Shown: positions 40,496 through 49,774 of the stretch, one piece after another
Position numbering within the stretch: the stretch's first letter is position 1
Layout: the number at the start of each line of letters is the position of its first letter
Assembly (NCBI RefSeq): GCF_945957465.1
Contig: NZ_CAMFLC010000001.1
Location: forward strand, 1-64,000
Length of the DNA stretch: 64,000 nucleotides
Direction: 5' to 3'
Source of the DNA: an uncultured Leifsonia sp.
GTDB lineage: Bacteria; Actinomycetota; Actinomycetes; Actinomycetales; Microbacteriaceae
Position numbers and translations under genes: made by a program
Notes under the pieces: model-generated
Database searches by the model: none
What the model saw: the letters and a program-made list of their open reading frames with translations, nothing else
Told to the model about the DNA's origin: nothing

Positions 40496-42134
40496 GGGTC
40501 AGCACCCCCGGCCGCAGAAGGAGGTCGGCCGCGGCGACCACGGCCTCCCGGTGGCTGACGACGAGCACCGCCGCACCGCTGTCCGCGACGCGGCGCAGAG
40601 ACGACACCAGTTCGGCCTCGGTGGACGCGTCCAGGGCGGAGGTCGGCTCGTCCAGGATCAGCACGGGGCACGACCGCGACCGCAGCCGGTAGAGCGCCCG
40701 GGCGACGGCGACCCGCTGCGCCTGGCCGCCGGAGAGACCGGCGCCGCCGGCCCCCACCACGAGCTCGGGAGCGAGTTCCGGGGCAGCCGCGTCCCGCAAC
40801 GCCTCGGCGACACGCCGCGCGGACGGCTCGGGATCGCCGAGCGCCACGTTCTCGCCGACGGTGCCGGCCACCAGGCCGGGGCGCTGTCCCGCCCAGGCGA
40901 TCGCTCCGCGGCGCCCGGGCGCGTCGCGATGTCCACCGACGGCGATCGAGCCGCTGTGCGCGACGAAACCGAGCACCGCGGCCACCAGGCTCGACTTGCC
41001 CGTCCCGCTCGGCCCGGTCAGCACGGCGAGCGTGCCCGGAGTCACCTCGGCGGAGAACCCCGAGACGACCTCCCGCGCGTCATACGCGATGCCGACGTCG
41101 GTCAGCACCAGGCCGGGCGCGCCGTCACCGGCGACGCCGCCGTCACCGGCGAGGCCGTCGACCGCCTCGGACGATGCCCGGCTCGCGGCGTCCAGCACCT
41201 CGAACGCGCCGGCGGCGGCCGCCATCCCCTCGGTTGCGGCGTGATAGGCGGCGCCCACGTTGCGCAACGGCAGGAACGCCTCGGGCGCGAGCAGCAGCAC
41301 GAACAGCCCCACCGACAGTTCGAGTGAGCCGCCGAGCAGCCGGAGACCGATCGCCACCGCGATGAGTGCGACCGACAGGCTGGCTGCGAGTTCGAGCACG
41401 AAGCCCGAGAGGAACGAGATCCGTAGGACCTTCATGGTGCGCGAGCGGTACTCCTCGCTCACCCGGCGGATGCGCGCCTCTTGACGGTGCTGCCGCCCGA
41501 ACAGGGTGAGAGTCGGGAGGCCCGCGACGACGTCGAGGAACCCCTTCGACAGCGCCGACAGCGCCGACCACTGCTTCTTCTGCGCGGCCTGCGTCGCCCA
41601 GCCGACGAGCACCATGAAGACCGGGATGAGCGGGAGCGTCAGGACGAGGATGATCCCGCTGGTGAGATCCTGCCAGCCGATCACCAGGACGAGCAGCGGC
41701 ATCGTGACCGCTGTCGCGATCAGCTGCGGGAGGTACCGGCTGAAGTAGCCGTCGAGCGCATCCATTCCGCGTCCGGCCACGAGCGTGAGCTCGGCAGTGC
41801 TGCGTCCGGCCAGCCCGCGCGGGCCGAGCCGCCCGAACGCCGCCACCAGCTGTGAGCGCAGCTGCCCGACGGCGGCGGCTCCGCCGCGAGCGGACACGGC
41901 CTCCGCGAGCCACAGCAGCGCGCCGCGCACGACGACCACGACGACGAGCCCGGCGAACAGCGCACCGAGTTCGCCGAGCGCCGCGCCGGCGATCGCGCGG
42001 ACCACCAGCTGGGTGACGAGCCAGGCGAACGCCACGACGGCCGCGGTCTGCAGCACGGCGACGACTGCGCCTCCGGCCAGCGTGAGTCGGGTCGCGGACG
42101 CGTAACGGAGGAGCCGGGGATCGAGCGGGCGCAT
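40482..42134 (-). CDS. cydD: Thiol reductant ABC exporter subunit CydD
   Basis: ABC TM domain + GPSGTGKSSLVAAVLG, GLSGGQAQRVAVARAL. Confidence 0.92.
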   Translation of the reverse strand: MRPLDPRLLRYASATRLTLAGGAVVAVLQTAAVVAFAWLVTQLVVRAIAGAALGELGALFAGLVVVVVVRGALLWLAEAVSARGGAAAVGQLRSQLVAAFGRLGPRGLAGRSTAELTLVAGRGMDALDGYFSRYLPQLIATAVTMPLLVLVIGWQDLTSGIILVLTLPLIPVFMVLVGWATQAAQKKQWSALSALSKGFLDVVAGLPTLTLFGRQHRQEARIRRVSEEYRSRTMKVLRISFLSGFVLELAASLSVALIAVAIGLRLLGGSLELSVGLFVLLLAPEAFLPLRNVGAAYHAATEGMAAAAGAFEVLDAASRASSEAVDGLAGDGGVAGDGAPGLVLTDVGIAYDAREVVSGFSAEVTPGTLAVLTGPSGTGKSSLVAAVLGFVAHSGSIAVGGHRDAPGRRGAIAWAGQRPGLVAGTVGENVALGDPEPSARRVAEALRDAAAPELAPELVVGAGGAGLSGGQAQRVAVARALYRLRSRSCPVLILDEPTSALDASTEAELVSSLRRVADSGAAVLVVSHREAVVAAADLLLRPGVLTRVAR

Positions 42135-42135
42135 C

Positions 42136-43161
42136 TCAGACCACGGCCGGTTCGGGCTCCGGGTGGTCGTCCGGAATGTGCGCGCGCGTGACGCGCTTGC
42201 GGAAGACCCAGTACGTGAAGCCCTGGTAGAGCAGGATCAGCGGGAGGAAGATCACCGCCACCCAGGTCATGATCGTCAGCGTGGTCTCCGAGCTGGACGC
42301 GTTCGCGATGGTCAGGCTGTTCTCCGGGTTCGGCACCGAGGGCATCACGTTCGGGAACAGCGCGGTGAACAGCGCCGCGACGGCGAGCGCGATCGTGGCC
42401 GCCATGAATCCGAACGACCAGCCCTCCGCGCCGCGGAGATTGAGGACCCAGGAGGTCACGAGCGCGACGGCGGCGAGCAGCGCGAGGATCAGGAGCACGA
42501 CAGAGAAGTGCGCGATCACCGTCCAGGCGAGGAAGGCCGCCGCGACCACGATCGTGAGGACGCCCGATCGGGTGGCGAGCGTGCGGGCGCGGCGGCGGAT
42601 GTCGCCGTCGGTCTTCAGCGAGACGAACACGGCGCCATGGGTGAAGAACAGGAGCAGCGTGGTCAGACCGCCGAGCAGCGCGTAGCCGTTCAGGAGGTCG
42701 AAGAGCGTCCCGGTGTAGTCGTGGTGCGCGTCGAGTGCGACACCCTGCACGATGTTGGCGAACGCGACGCCCCACAGCAGCGCGGGCACCGCCGAGCCGA
42801 TCACGATCATGGCGTCGAAGCGGCGCTTCCACCGCGACTCCGGCCGCTGGTGCCGGTACTCGAACGACACCCCGCGCAGGATGAGGGCGATCAGGATGAG
42901 CAGCAGCGCGAGGTAGAAGCCGCTGAACAGGGTGGCGTACCACTCCGGGAACGCGGCGAACAGCGCGGCGCCGCCGACGATGAGCCAGGTCTCGTTGAGG
43001 TCCCAGACCGGGCCGATGGTGTTGATGAGCACGCGCCGGTCGGTCTCGTCCCTGCCGAGGAAGGGCAGCGACATCCCGACACCGAAGTCGAAGCCGTCGA
43101 GGACGAAGTAGCCGATGAAGAAGAAGCCGATGATGCCGAACCAGAGCACTGCGAGATCCAT
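42136..43161 (-). CDS. cydB: Cytochrome bd oxidase subunit II
   Basis: LAVLWFGIIGFFFIGYFVLDGFDFGVGMSLPFLGRDETDRRVLINTIGPVWDLNETWLIVGGAALFAAFPEWYATLFS. Confidence 0.96.
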   Translation of the reverse strand: MDLAVLWFGIIGFFFIGYFVLDGFDFGVGMSLPFLGRDETDRRVLINTIGPVWDLNETWLIVGGAALFAAFPEWYATLFSGFYLALLLILIALILRGVSFEYRHQRPESRWKRRFDAMIVIGSAVPALLWGVAFANIVQGVALDAHHDYTGTLFDLLNGYALLGGLTTLLLFFTHGAVFVSLKTDGDIRRRARTLATRSGVLTIVVAAAFLAWTVIAHFSVVLLILALLAAVALVTSWVLNLRGAEGWSFGFMAATIALAVAALFTALFPNVMPSVPNPENSLTIANASSSETTLTIMTWVAVIFLPLILLYQGFTYWVFRKRVTRAHIPDDHPEPEPAVV

Positions 43162-43174
43162 TGTGCGTCTCCTT

Positions 43175-44587
43175 CTAGTAGACCGTCGCGACCGGGACGT
43201 GCTTGCCCTCCTCGTCGAGGTGGTCCTCGACGGGGGCGGGGCCCTTCTGCGCCGCGCGTTTGATGAGCTTGAACTCGACGACCGCGAGCGCTCCGTAGAC
43301 GGCGGTGAAGGCGAGCAGCGAGATCAGGACCTCGAGGCCGGTCGTACCGGGCGAGACGCCGTCCTGGGTCTTCATGAGGCTGAACACGATCCAGGGCTGC
43401 CGGCCCATCTCGGTGAAGATCCAGCCGACGATCATCGCGGCGAGCGAGAGCGGCATCGCCCAGATCGCGACCTTCCACATCCAGGCCCACGGCGGTGTGC
43501 GGCCCTTGCGGGTGAACCAGAGGCCCACCACGGCGACCAGCACGTGCAGGAGGCCGAGGCCGATCATCCAGCGGAACGCCCAGTACGTGACCCAGATGAT
43601 CGGGGTGTAGTCGCCGGGGCCGTAGAGCTGCACGTATTGGGCTTGGAGGTCGTTGATGCCCTCGACAGTCCCGTCGAGCGTGTGCGTGGACAGGAACGAC
43701 AGCAGGTACGGAACGCGGATCGAGAACAGCTCGTGGACGCCGTCGGGCGTGCCGAGTGTGAAGATCGAGAACGAGGCGTCCGCACCGGTCGAGGTCTTGT
43801 AGAGCGCTTCGGCCGCCGCCATCTTCATCGGCTGCGTCGAGACCATGGCGAGGCCGAGCTGGTCGCCGCTGACGACGCTGCCGATTCCGGCCACGACCAT
43901 CATCCAGAGGCCGAACTTCAGCGCGGGGCGCATGGTCTCGAGGTTGCGGTTGCGCGAGAGGTGCCAGGCGGCGACCGCGATGATGAGGCCGGCCGACACC
44001 ATGAAGCAGCCGAAGATCGTGTGGGGGAACGCCGCGAGAGCCACTTTGTTGGTCAGGACGGCCCACAGGTCGGTCAGTTCGGCTCGGCCCTTCGCCGGAT
44101 CGAGCTTGTAGCCGACCGGGTTCTGCATGAAGGCGTTGGCCGCCAGGATGAAGTAGGCCGACAGGATGGTGCCCGCTGCGGTCACCCAGATGGTGGCGAG
44201 ATGCAGCCCTCTCGGAAGTTTGTCCCAGCCGAAGATCCAGAGGCCGATGAACGTCGCCTCCAGGAAGAACGCGAGCAGGCCTTCCAGTGCCAGCGGGGCG
44301 CCGAAGATGTCGCCGACGAAGCGCGAGTAGTTCGACCAGTTCATGCCGAACTGGAACTCCTGCACGATGCCCGTCACGACACCCATGGCGAAGTTGATGA
44401 GGAACAGCTTGCCGAAGAAATGGGTGAGCTGGAGGTAGTGCACCTTGCCGGTGCGGTACCAGATCGTCTGGAAGATCGCGACGACGGTCACCAGGCCGAT
44501 GGTGAGCGGAACGAACAGGAAGTGATAGATGGTCGTGAGTCCGAACTGCCAGCGTGCCAGCAGCAGCGGATCGAGGATCTCGTTCAC
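43175..44587 (-). CDS. cydA: Cytochrome bd ubiquinol oxidase subunit I
   Basis: LLLARWQFGLTTIYHFLFVPLTIGL, GRQPWIVFSLMKTQDGVSP; GTG start at 44587 preferred over the longer ATG 44608. Confidence 0.96.
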   Translation of the reverse strand: MNEILDPLLLARWQFGLTTIYHFLFVPLTIGLVTVVAIFQTIWYRTGKVHYLQLTHFFGKLFLINFAMGVVTGIVQEFQFGMNWSNYSRFVGDIFGAPLALEGLLAFFLEATFIGLWIFGWDKLPRGLHLATIWVTAAGTILSAYFILAANAFMQNPVGYKLDPAKGRAELTDLWAVLTNKVALAAFPHTIFGCFMVSAGLIIAVAAWHLSRNRNLETMRPALKFGLWMMVVAGIGSVVSGDQLGLAMVSTQPMKMAAAEALYKTSTGADASFSIFTLGTPDGVHELFSIRVPYLLSFLSTHTLDGTVEGINDLQAQYVQLYGPGDYTPIIWVTYWAFRWMIGLGLLHVLVAVVGLWFTRKGRTPPWAWMWKVAIWAMPLSLAAMIVGWIFTEMGRQPWIVFSLMKTQDGVSPGTTGLEVLISLLAFTAVYGALAVVEFKLIKRAAQKGPAPVEDHLDEEGKHVPVATVY

Positions 44588-44609
44588 GCAGCCCACCCTT
44601 CCGGTCAAG

Positions 44610-44626
44610 TTCTACAGTCTGTAGAA
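44610..44626. promoter_or_regulatory. Putative BlaI/CopY-type operator 1
   Basis: Dyad TTCTACA-GTC-TGTAGAA. Confidence 0.75.
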
Positions 44627-44633
44627 CTGCTAC

Positions 44634-44650
44634 TTCTACAGAGTGTAGAA
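44634..44650. promoter_or_regulatory. Putative BlaI/CopY-type operator 2
   Basis: Dyad TTCTACA-GAG-TGTAGAA. Confidence 0.75.
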
Positions 44651-44682
44651 CATTCACAGCCTCTTCGCGCTACCCTGGAGGC

Positions 44683-45048
44683 GTGGCTAATCTCGGAGAA
44701 CTCGAACGAGCGGTGATGGATGCCCTCTGGTCGGGCGACTCCCCCATCACCGCCAACGAACTGCGCGACAAACTAGCGGCCTCCCGAACCGACGGCAAGA
44801 CCCCGGCTCTCACCACCGTGCTCACCGTGCTCTCCCGGCTGGAGCAGAAAGGCTTCGTCGACCGCGAGCGCGATGCGCGGCCGCACGTCTACTTCGCCGC
44901 GCTCTCACGGGCCGGGCACGTGGCCGATCTGATGCGCGAAGTGCTCGAGACCTCCTCCGACCGCACCGAGGCGCTCGCCTACTTCGTCGGCTCGGTCGAC
45001 GAGTCGGAGGCCGAGGTGCTGCGTCGCCTCCTCGACGCACGCAGCTGA
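44683..45048 (+). CDS. BlaI/MecI/CopY family transcriptional regulator
   Basis: LGELERAVMDALWSGDSPITANELRDKL...TTVLTVLSRLEQKGFVDRERDARPHVYFA. Confidence 0.93.
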   Translation: MANLGELERAVMDALWSGDSPITANELRDKLAASRTDGKTPALTTVLTVLSRLEQKGFVDRERDARPHVYFAALSRAGHVADLMREVLETSSDRTEALAYFVGSVDESEAEVLRRLLDARS

Positions 45049-45053
45049 CCGGG

Positions 45054-45995
45054 ATGCCCGTCGACTCGACCGCCATCGCGCTCGGGGTGCTCGCCCTGGC
45101 GCTCGCGTGGCCCGTTCCGCTCCTGCTGGCCCGAGCGAAATGGCCGGCCGCCGCTCCCGTGCTCGCGCTCGCCCTCTGGCAGTCGATCGCGCTCGCGGGA
45201 GGCATCTCGATGATCGGGTCGCTCCTGCTGGCGGGGCTCGAACCCTTCGGTGACGACCTCGCGAGCCGCGTGTCGGGTGCGGCGGCATCGCTCTTCACGG
45301 GTCCACTGCCGCCGGACGTCTCCCTGCTGCACACGTTCTTCCTCAGCGCGGCCGTCCTGCTGACGGCGCACCTGCTGCTCAACCTCGCGCTGACGTCGGT
45401 ACGCAGCCGCCGGCAACGGCACCGCCACATGGAGCTGTTGCGGCTGCTCAGCTCGCCGCTCCCCGACGCACCGGCGACGCGCATCATCGACCACCCGGCT
45501 CCCGCGGCCTACTGCCTTCCCGGCGCCCGCAGCGTGACAGTGCTCTCGGAGGGCATGGTCGAGCTCCTCAGCCCCGACGAGCTGGAGGCCGTGATCGCGC
45601 ACGAGCGCGCACACCTCCGCCAGAAGCACCACCTGCTCCTCGACGCGTTCCTATCGTGGAAGCGCGCACTCCCCTGGTTCCCGATCGCCACCCGCGCTCA
45701 GGACGCCGTCGCCCTGCTCGTCGAGATGCTCGCCGACGACACCGCGCGGCGCACGTCGGGCGACGCCGTCCTCGGCGAGGCCATCCGCATCGTCGACTCG
45801 ACCGGAACGGCCGGCGCGGCGCTCGGCGCGCCCAAGGACCCCCGCACCCCGGAGCAACGCCGTACGGCCCTCGTCGCGCGCGAGGAGCGCCTCACCGCCG
45901 GCTACCGCACCGTCGGGACGGGCCTGCGCTTCCTCGTCGTCGTCGCGATCCTCCTGCTCGTCGCCGTTCCGCCGGTCCTCGTGCTCACGAGCTGA
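45054..45995 (+). CDS. M56 family (BlaR1/MecR1-like) membrane metallopeptidase
   Basis: ELEAVIAHERAHLRQKHHLLL (HExxH), N-terminal TM segments, adjacent to blaI-like gene. Confidence 0.9.
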   Translation: MPVDSTAIALGVLALALAWPVPLLLARAKWPAAAPVLALALWQSIALAGGISMIGSLLLAGLEPFGDDLASRVSGAAASLFTGPLPPDVSLLHTFFLSAAVLLTAHLLLNLALTSVRSRRQRHRHMELLRLLSSPLPDAPATRIIDHPAPAAYCLPGARSVTVLSEGMVELLSPDELEAVIAHERAHLRQKHHLLLDAFLSWKRALPWFPIATRAQDAVALLVEMLADDTARRTSGDAVLGEAIRIVDSTGTAGAALGAPKDPRTPEQRRTALVAREERLTAGYRTVGTGLRFLVVVAILLLVAVPPVLVLTS

Positions 45996-46071
45996 GCGCG
46001 TGTCGGCCGCCACCGGCGGGCTGCCCGCCGCGCTCACGAGTCGATCAGCCGCCGCCCGCTAGCCTGGAGCC

Positions 46072-46662
46072 ATGCCGGAGAAGCGGGGCTACGCCAAGGG
46101 GATCGCCAAACGCGAGGAGATCCTCGCCCGCGCGCTGGAGGTGTTCGCCGAGAAGGGCTATCGCAAGGCGTCACTGCGCGAGATCGCCGACTCGGTCGGA
46201 CTCAGCCAGGCGGGCCTGCTCCACCACTTCTCCTCCAAGGAGGAGCTGTTCGCCGAAGTCCTCCGCAAGCGCGACGAAGTCGATTCCAGCGCTCAGGGCC
46301 TCGGCGACGGCGGGACGGCCACCCTCGACGGCCTCGTCGGCATCGTTCGTCACAACGCGCAGGTTCCGGGACTGGTGCAGCTCTATGCGACCATCTCGGC
46401 CGAGGCTGCCGACCCGGAGCACCCGGGCCACGACTACTTCGTCTCGCGCTACGAACAGATCGTCGGCGGCCTCGAACGGTACGTCCGCGCCGAACAGGAA
46501 GCGGGGCGCATCCGCACCGCCGCCGATCCGCGCACACTCGCCCGGCTCGCCGTCGCCGTCGCCGACGGCATGCAGGTGCAGTGGATGCTCGACCCGAGCG
46601 CCGACATGGCCGAGGCGATCGAAGCGTACTGGTCCCTGATCCGCTCCGCCCCCACGACGTGA
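46072..46662 (+). CDS. TetR/AcrR family regulator
   Basis: REEILARALEVFAEKGYRKASLREIADSVGLSQAGLLHHFSSKEELFAEVL. Confidence 0.93.
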   Translation: MPEKRGYAKGIAKREEILARALEVFAEKGYRKASLREIADSVGLSQAGLLHHFSSKEELFAEVLRKRDEVDSSAQGLGDGGTATLDGLVGIVRHNAQVPGLVQLYATISAEAADPEHPGHDYFVSRYEQIVGGLERYVRAEQEAGRIRTAADPRTLARLAVAVADGMQVQWMLDPSADMAEAIEAYWSLIRSAPTT

Positions 46663-47333
46663 ACGAGGCGCTCACCTGGACCCTCGAACTCGTCCAGTCC
46701 GTCGATCCGATCCTCCGCACCCTCCTGGCCGGGGTCGGCATCATGCTGGAGACGTCGATCCTGGTCGGCCTGATCGTGCCGGGTGACACGATCGTGCTCG
46801 TGGCCTCCACGGCCGTCGGGAGCCCTGTCGAGTATGCCGCGCTGGTGATCGCCGTGATCGTCGGCGCGCTCTGCGGCGAGTCGATCGGCTTCGCTCTCGG
46901 CCGCTTCTTCGGGCCCCGCATCCGGGCCAGCCGGCTCGGCGCACGCCTCGGGCGGCAGAACTTCGATCGCGCGGAGGCCTACCTCGCCAAGCGCGGCGGC
47001 ATCGCCGTCTTCCTCTCGCGGTTCCTTCCGGTGCTGCACTCGCTCATCCCGCTCACGGTCGGCATGAGCCCGATGCGCTACCGCACGTTCATGGCGTGGA
47101 CCGCACCGGCCTGCGTGATCTGGGCGTTCGCCTACGTCACGGTCGGCTCGCTCGCCGCGGGCAGCTTCCGCGAACTCTCGCAGGAGCTGCACGGGGCGGG
47201 GTACGTGTTCGTGGCGGTCATCGCGGTGTTCGTCGGCGTGGTCTTCGTCGTGAAGAAGGTCCTCCAGAAGCGGGAGGCCGCCCACATGGATGCGGCGGCC
47301 CGGTCGCCCGAGCCGCCGCGCGCGGATTCCTGA
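46659..47333 (+). CDS. DedA family membrane protein
   Basis: LETSILVGLIVPGDTIVLVAS, FLSRFLPVLHSLIPLTVGMSPMRYRTF; 4-nt overlap with tetR. Confidence 0.9.
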   Translation: MNEALTWTLELVQSVDPILRTLLAGVGIMLETSILVGLIVPGDTIVLVASTAVGSPVEYAALVIAVIVGALCGESIGFALGRFFGPRIRASRLGARLGRQNFDRAEAYLAKRGGIAVFLSRFLPVLHSLIPLTVGMSPMRYRTFMAWTAPACVIWAFAYVTVGSLAAGSFRELSQELHGAGYVFVAVIAVFVGVVFVVKKVLQKREAAHMDAAARSPEPPRADS

Positions 47334-47340
47334 GTTCGCC

Positions 47341-48279
47341 CTACTTCTTGATCGGGTGCTCCTGGAGCCACTTCTTCGCCACGGCGTCGGGCTGGGTCTT
47401 GCTGGCGCCCTGGTTCTCGCTGTTCATGGTGATGAGGTCGTCCGTGGTCAGCTCGGCCGACACCTTGTCGAGCACCGACTTGACCGTGTCGGAGGCCTTC
47501 TTGCTGTTGATCAGCGGCACGATGTTCTGCGCGGCGATCAGGTTCTTCGGGTCCTTCAGCACGACGAACCCGTTGTCCTTGATGGCCGGGGTCGTCGTGT
47601 AGATGTCGGCCAGCTGCACGTCGCCGTTCTTGAGGGCGGTGACGGTGAGCGGGCCGCCCGAGTCGCTGATCGGCTTGAGCGTCGCCGTCACCCCGTAGGC
47701 CGACTTGAGCCCGGGGATGCCGTAGGGGCGGGTGGCGAACTCGGGGTTCGCGCCGACCGTCAGCGGAACGGTCACCTTCTTGAGGTCTTCGAGACTCGTC
47801 ACGCCGTACTTGTCCGAGAACTCCTTGGTGACGTTGTAGGCGTCGGCGTCCTGCGCCTTGGCCTGGTCGAGCACCTCGAAGCCCTTCGGCAGCGCGTCGT
47901 TCAGGGCGGCGTAGACGTCGGCGCTCGAGCTCGCGGTGCTGTTCTTGTCGTAGAACTGCAGCAGGTTGCCGGTGTACTCCGGGACCAGGTCGATCGAGCC
48001 GTCCTGCAATGCCTTCAAGTAGACGTCACGCTGACCGATGCTGGGCTTGTAGTTGACCTTGACACCGTTGGCGGCCAGGGCCTGGCCGTAGATCTGCATC
48101 AGGATCTCGGACTCGCCGAACGCGGCAGAGCCCACGGTGATCGTGTCGCCCGACGAGGAACCGCCGCTGCTGGAGGTGTTGAACGCACCGCCGCCCCCCG
48201 ACGAGCACGCGGCAAGGGCGAGCAGAGCTCCCGCCGCGAGCACACCTGCTGCGATGCGGCCTTTCGTGGATCCGAACAT
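47341..48279 (-). CDS. Osmoprotectant (glycine betaine/choline) ABC transporter substrate-binding lipoprotein
   Basis: Lipobox LLALAACSSGG; ITVGSAAFGESEILMQIYGQAL...VPEYTGNLLQFYD OpuAC/ProX-like fold. Confidence 0.92.
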   Translation of the reverse strand: MFGSTKGRIAAGVLAAGALLALAACSSGGGGAFNTSSSGGSSSGDTITVGSAAFGESEILMQIYGQALAANGVKVNYKPSIGQRDVYLKALQDGSIDLVPEYTGNLLQFYDKNSTASSSADVYAALNDALPKGFEVLDQAKAQDADAYNVTKEFSDKYGVTSLEDLKKVTVPLTVGANPEFATRPYGIPGLKSAYGVTATLKPISDSGGPLTVTALKNGDVQLADIYTTTPAIKDNGFVVLKDPKNLIAAQNIVPLINSKKASDTVKSVLDKVSAELTTDDLITMNSENQGASKTQPDAVAKKWLQEHPIKK

Positions 48280-48344
48280 GTGATTTCTCTTCTCTTCTGT
48301 GTGCGATGGGTCGATGGAAGTCGGTGGATCGAGAGGTTCGCGGG

Positions 48345-49088
48345 TCAGTTGGCGCCCGACCGCCCGGGAACGGTGACGCCGAGTGGGCGCGAGGGGTCTT
48401 TGCGCACCTCGGCGCGCACGGTGCCGGCCGCGACGCCCCGCGGCACGACGAGCTTCTGCGTGATCGCGAACAGCCCGTCGACGATCAGGGCGAGCACGAC
48501 GACGACGATCGAACCGCCGAGCATCTCCGGGTAGTTCTGCACGGCCAGCCCGTCGAACAGGAACCTCCCGAGGCCGCCGACCGGTAGGATCGCCGCGACC
48601 GTCCAGGTCGCGATGACCTGAAGCGCACCCGACCGCAGTCCGCCGAGCACGAGCGGCAGCGACAGCGGCAGTTCGACCTTCGTGAAGATCTGCCACTCGG
48701 TCATGCCGATCGCCCGCGCCGCGTCGATGGTGCTGCGGTTGACCGACTCCAGGCCCGAGTACGCTCCGGCGAGCAGCGGCGGGATGGCGAGGATCGTCAG
48801 CGCGATCAGCGGAGGGACGATCGAGATGTTCGCCATGATCAGCGCGAGGTAGACGACGAGTCCCAGAGTCGGCAGCGCCCGCAAGGCCCCGGAGACACCC
48901 ACCGCCAAACCGCGGAACCGGCCGGTATGCCCGATCAGGAATCCGATCGGCAGTGCGATGACGCTTGCGATCAGCAGGGTGAGCAGCGTGTAGACGATGT
49001 GTTCGCCCGTGCGTGCCGGGATGCCGCCCGGGCCGGCCCAGTTGACGGGATCGAAGAGCCACTGGAAGGCGGCGATGAAATCGGTCAT
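48345..49088 (-). CDS. Osmoprotectant ABC transporter permease
   Basis: BPD permease EAA-like loop AARAIGMTEWQIFTKVELPLSLPLVLGGLRSG. Confidence 0.92.
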   Translation of the reverse strand: MTDFIAAFQWLFDPVNWAGPGGIPARTGEHIVYTLLTLLIASVIALPIGFLIGHTGRFRGLAVGVSGALRALPTLGLVVYLALIMANISIVPPLIALTILAIPPLLAGAYSGLESVNRSTIDAARAIGMTEWQIFTKVELPLSLPLVLGGLRSGALQVIATWTVAAILPVGGLGRFLFDGLAVQNYPEMLGGSIVVVVLALIVDGLFAITQKLVVPRGVAAGTVRAEVRKDPSRPLGVTVPGRSGAN

Positions 49089-49774
49089 GCGCCCGTCACC
49101 GCCTTCATCGCCGCCGAACGCCGCAGCCGTCCGGTGCGGCGGTCGAGCCGCGACCACGGCATCAGCAGGCGTCCGAGAAGCACCAGTACGAGGTCGAAGA
49201 CCAGCGCGACGACCATGATGAGGATGATGCCGACCGCGACCTCCTCCGGGTAGTAACGGTTGAGGCCGTCGGTGAAGAGCCGCCCGAGGTTCGGGACGCC
49301 GAGAAGCGCGCCGACGCTGACGAGGCTGACCGTCGAGACCGACACGACCCGGAGCCCGGCGAGCAGCACGGGGCCGGCGAGCGGCAGCTCGACCGCCCAG
49401 AATCGGCCCCAGGCCGAGTAGCCGATGGCGGTCGCGGACTGGACGACGTCACCGGGCACGGAGGCGAGCGCGTCGGCCGTCGTGCGCACCATCAGCGCCA
49501 CCGCATAGATGCTGAGTGCGACGACCAGGTTGATCGGGTCGAGGATCTGCGTGCCGATCAGCGCGGGCATCGCGGCCAGCAGCGGCAGCGACGGGATCGT
49601 GTACAGGATGCCGCCGATGGTCAGCAGCACGGGCCGACTCACCCGATACCGGTTCGCCACCCAGCCGATGGGCAGCGACACCACGAAGCCGACGACGATC
49701 GGGATGGCGCTCAACCACACGTGCGAGAGAGTGAGGTTCCAGACCTGGCCGAGGTTCGACCACAGGAAGTTCAC
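49085..49774 (-). CDS. Osmoprotectant ABC transporter permease
   Basis: VVQSATAIGYSAWGRFWAVELPLAGPVLLAGLRV; overlaps neighbours. Confidence 0.92.
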   Translation of the reverse strand: MNFLWSNLGQVWNLTLSHVWLSAIPIVVGFVVSLPIGWVANRYRVSRPVLLTIGGILYTIPSLPLLAAMPALIGTQILDPINLVVALSIYAVALMVRTTADALASVPGDVVQSATAIGYSAWGRFWAVELPLAGPVLLAGLRVVSVSTVSLVSVGALLGVPNLGRLFTDGLNRYYPEEVAVGIILIMVVALVFDLVLVLLGRLLMPWSRLDRRTGRLRRSAAMKAVTGA

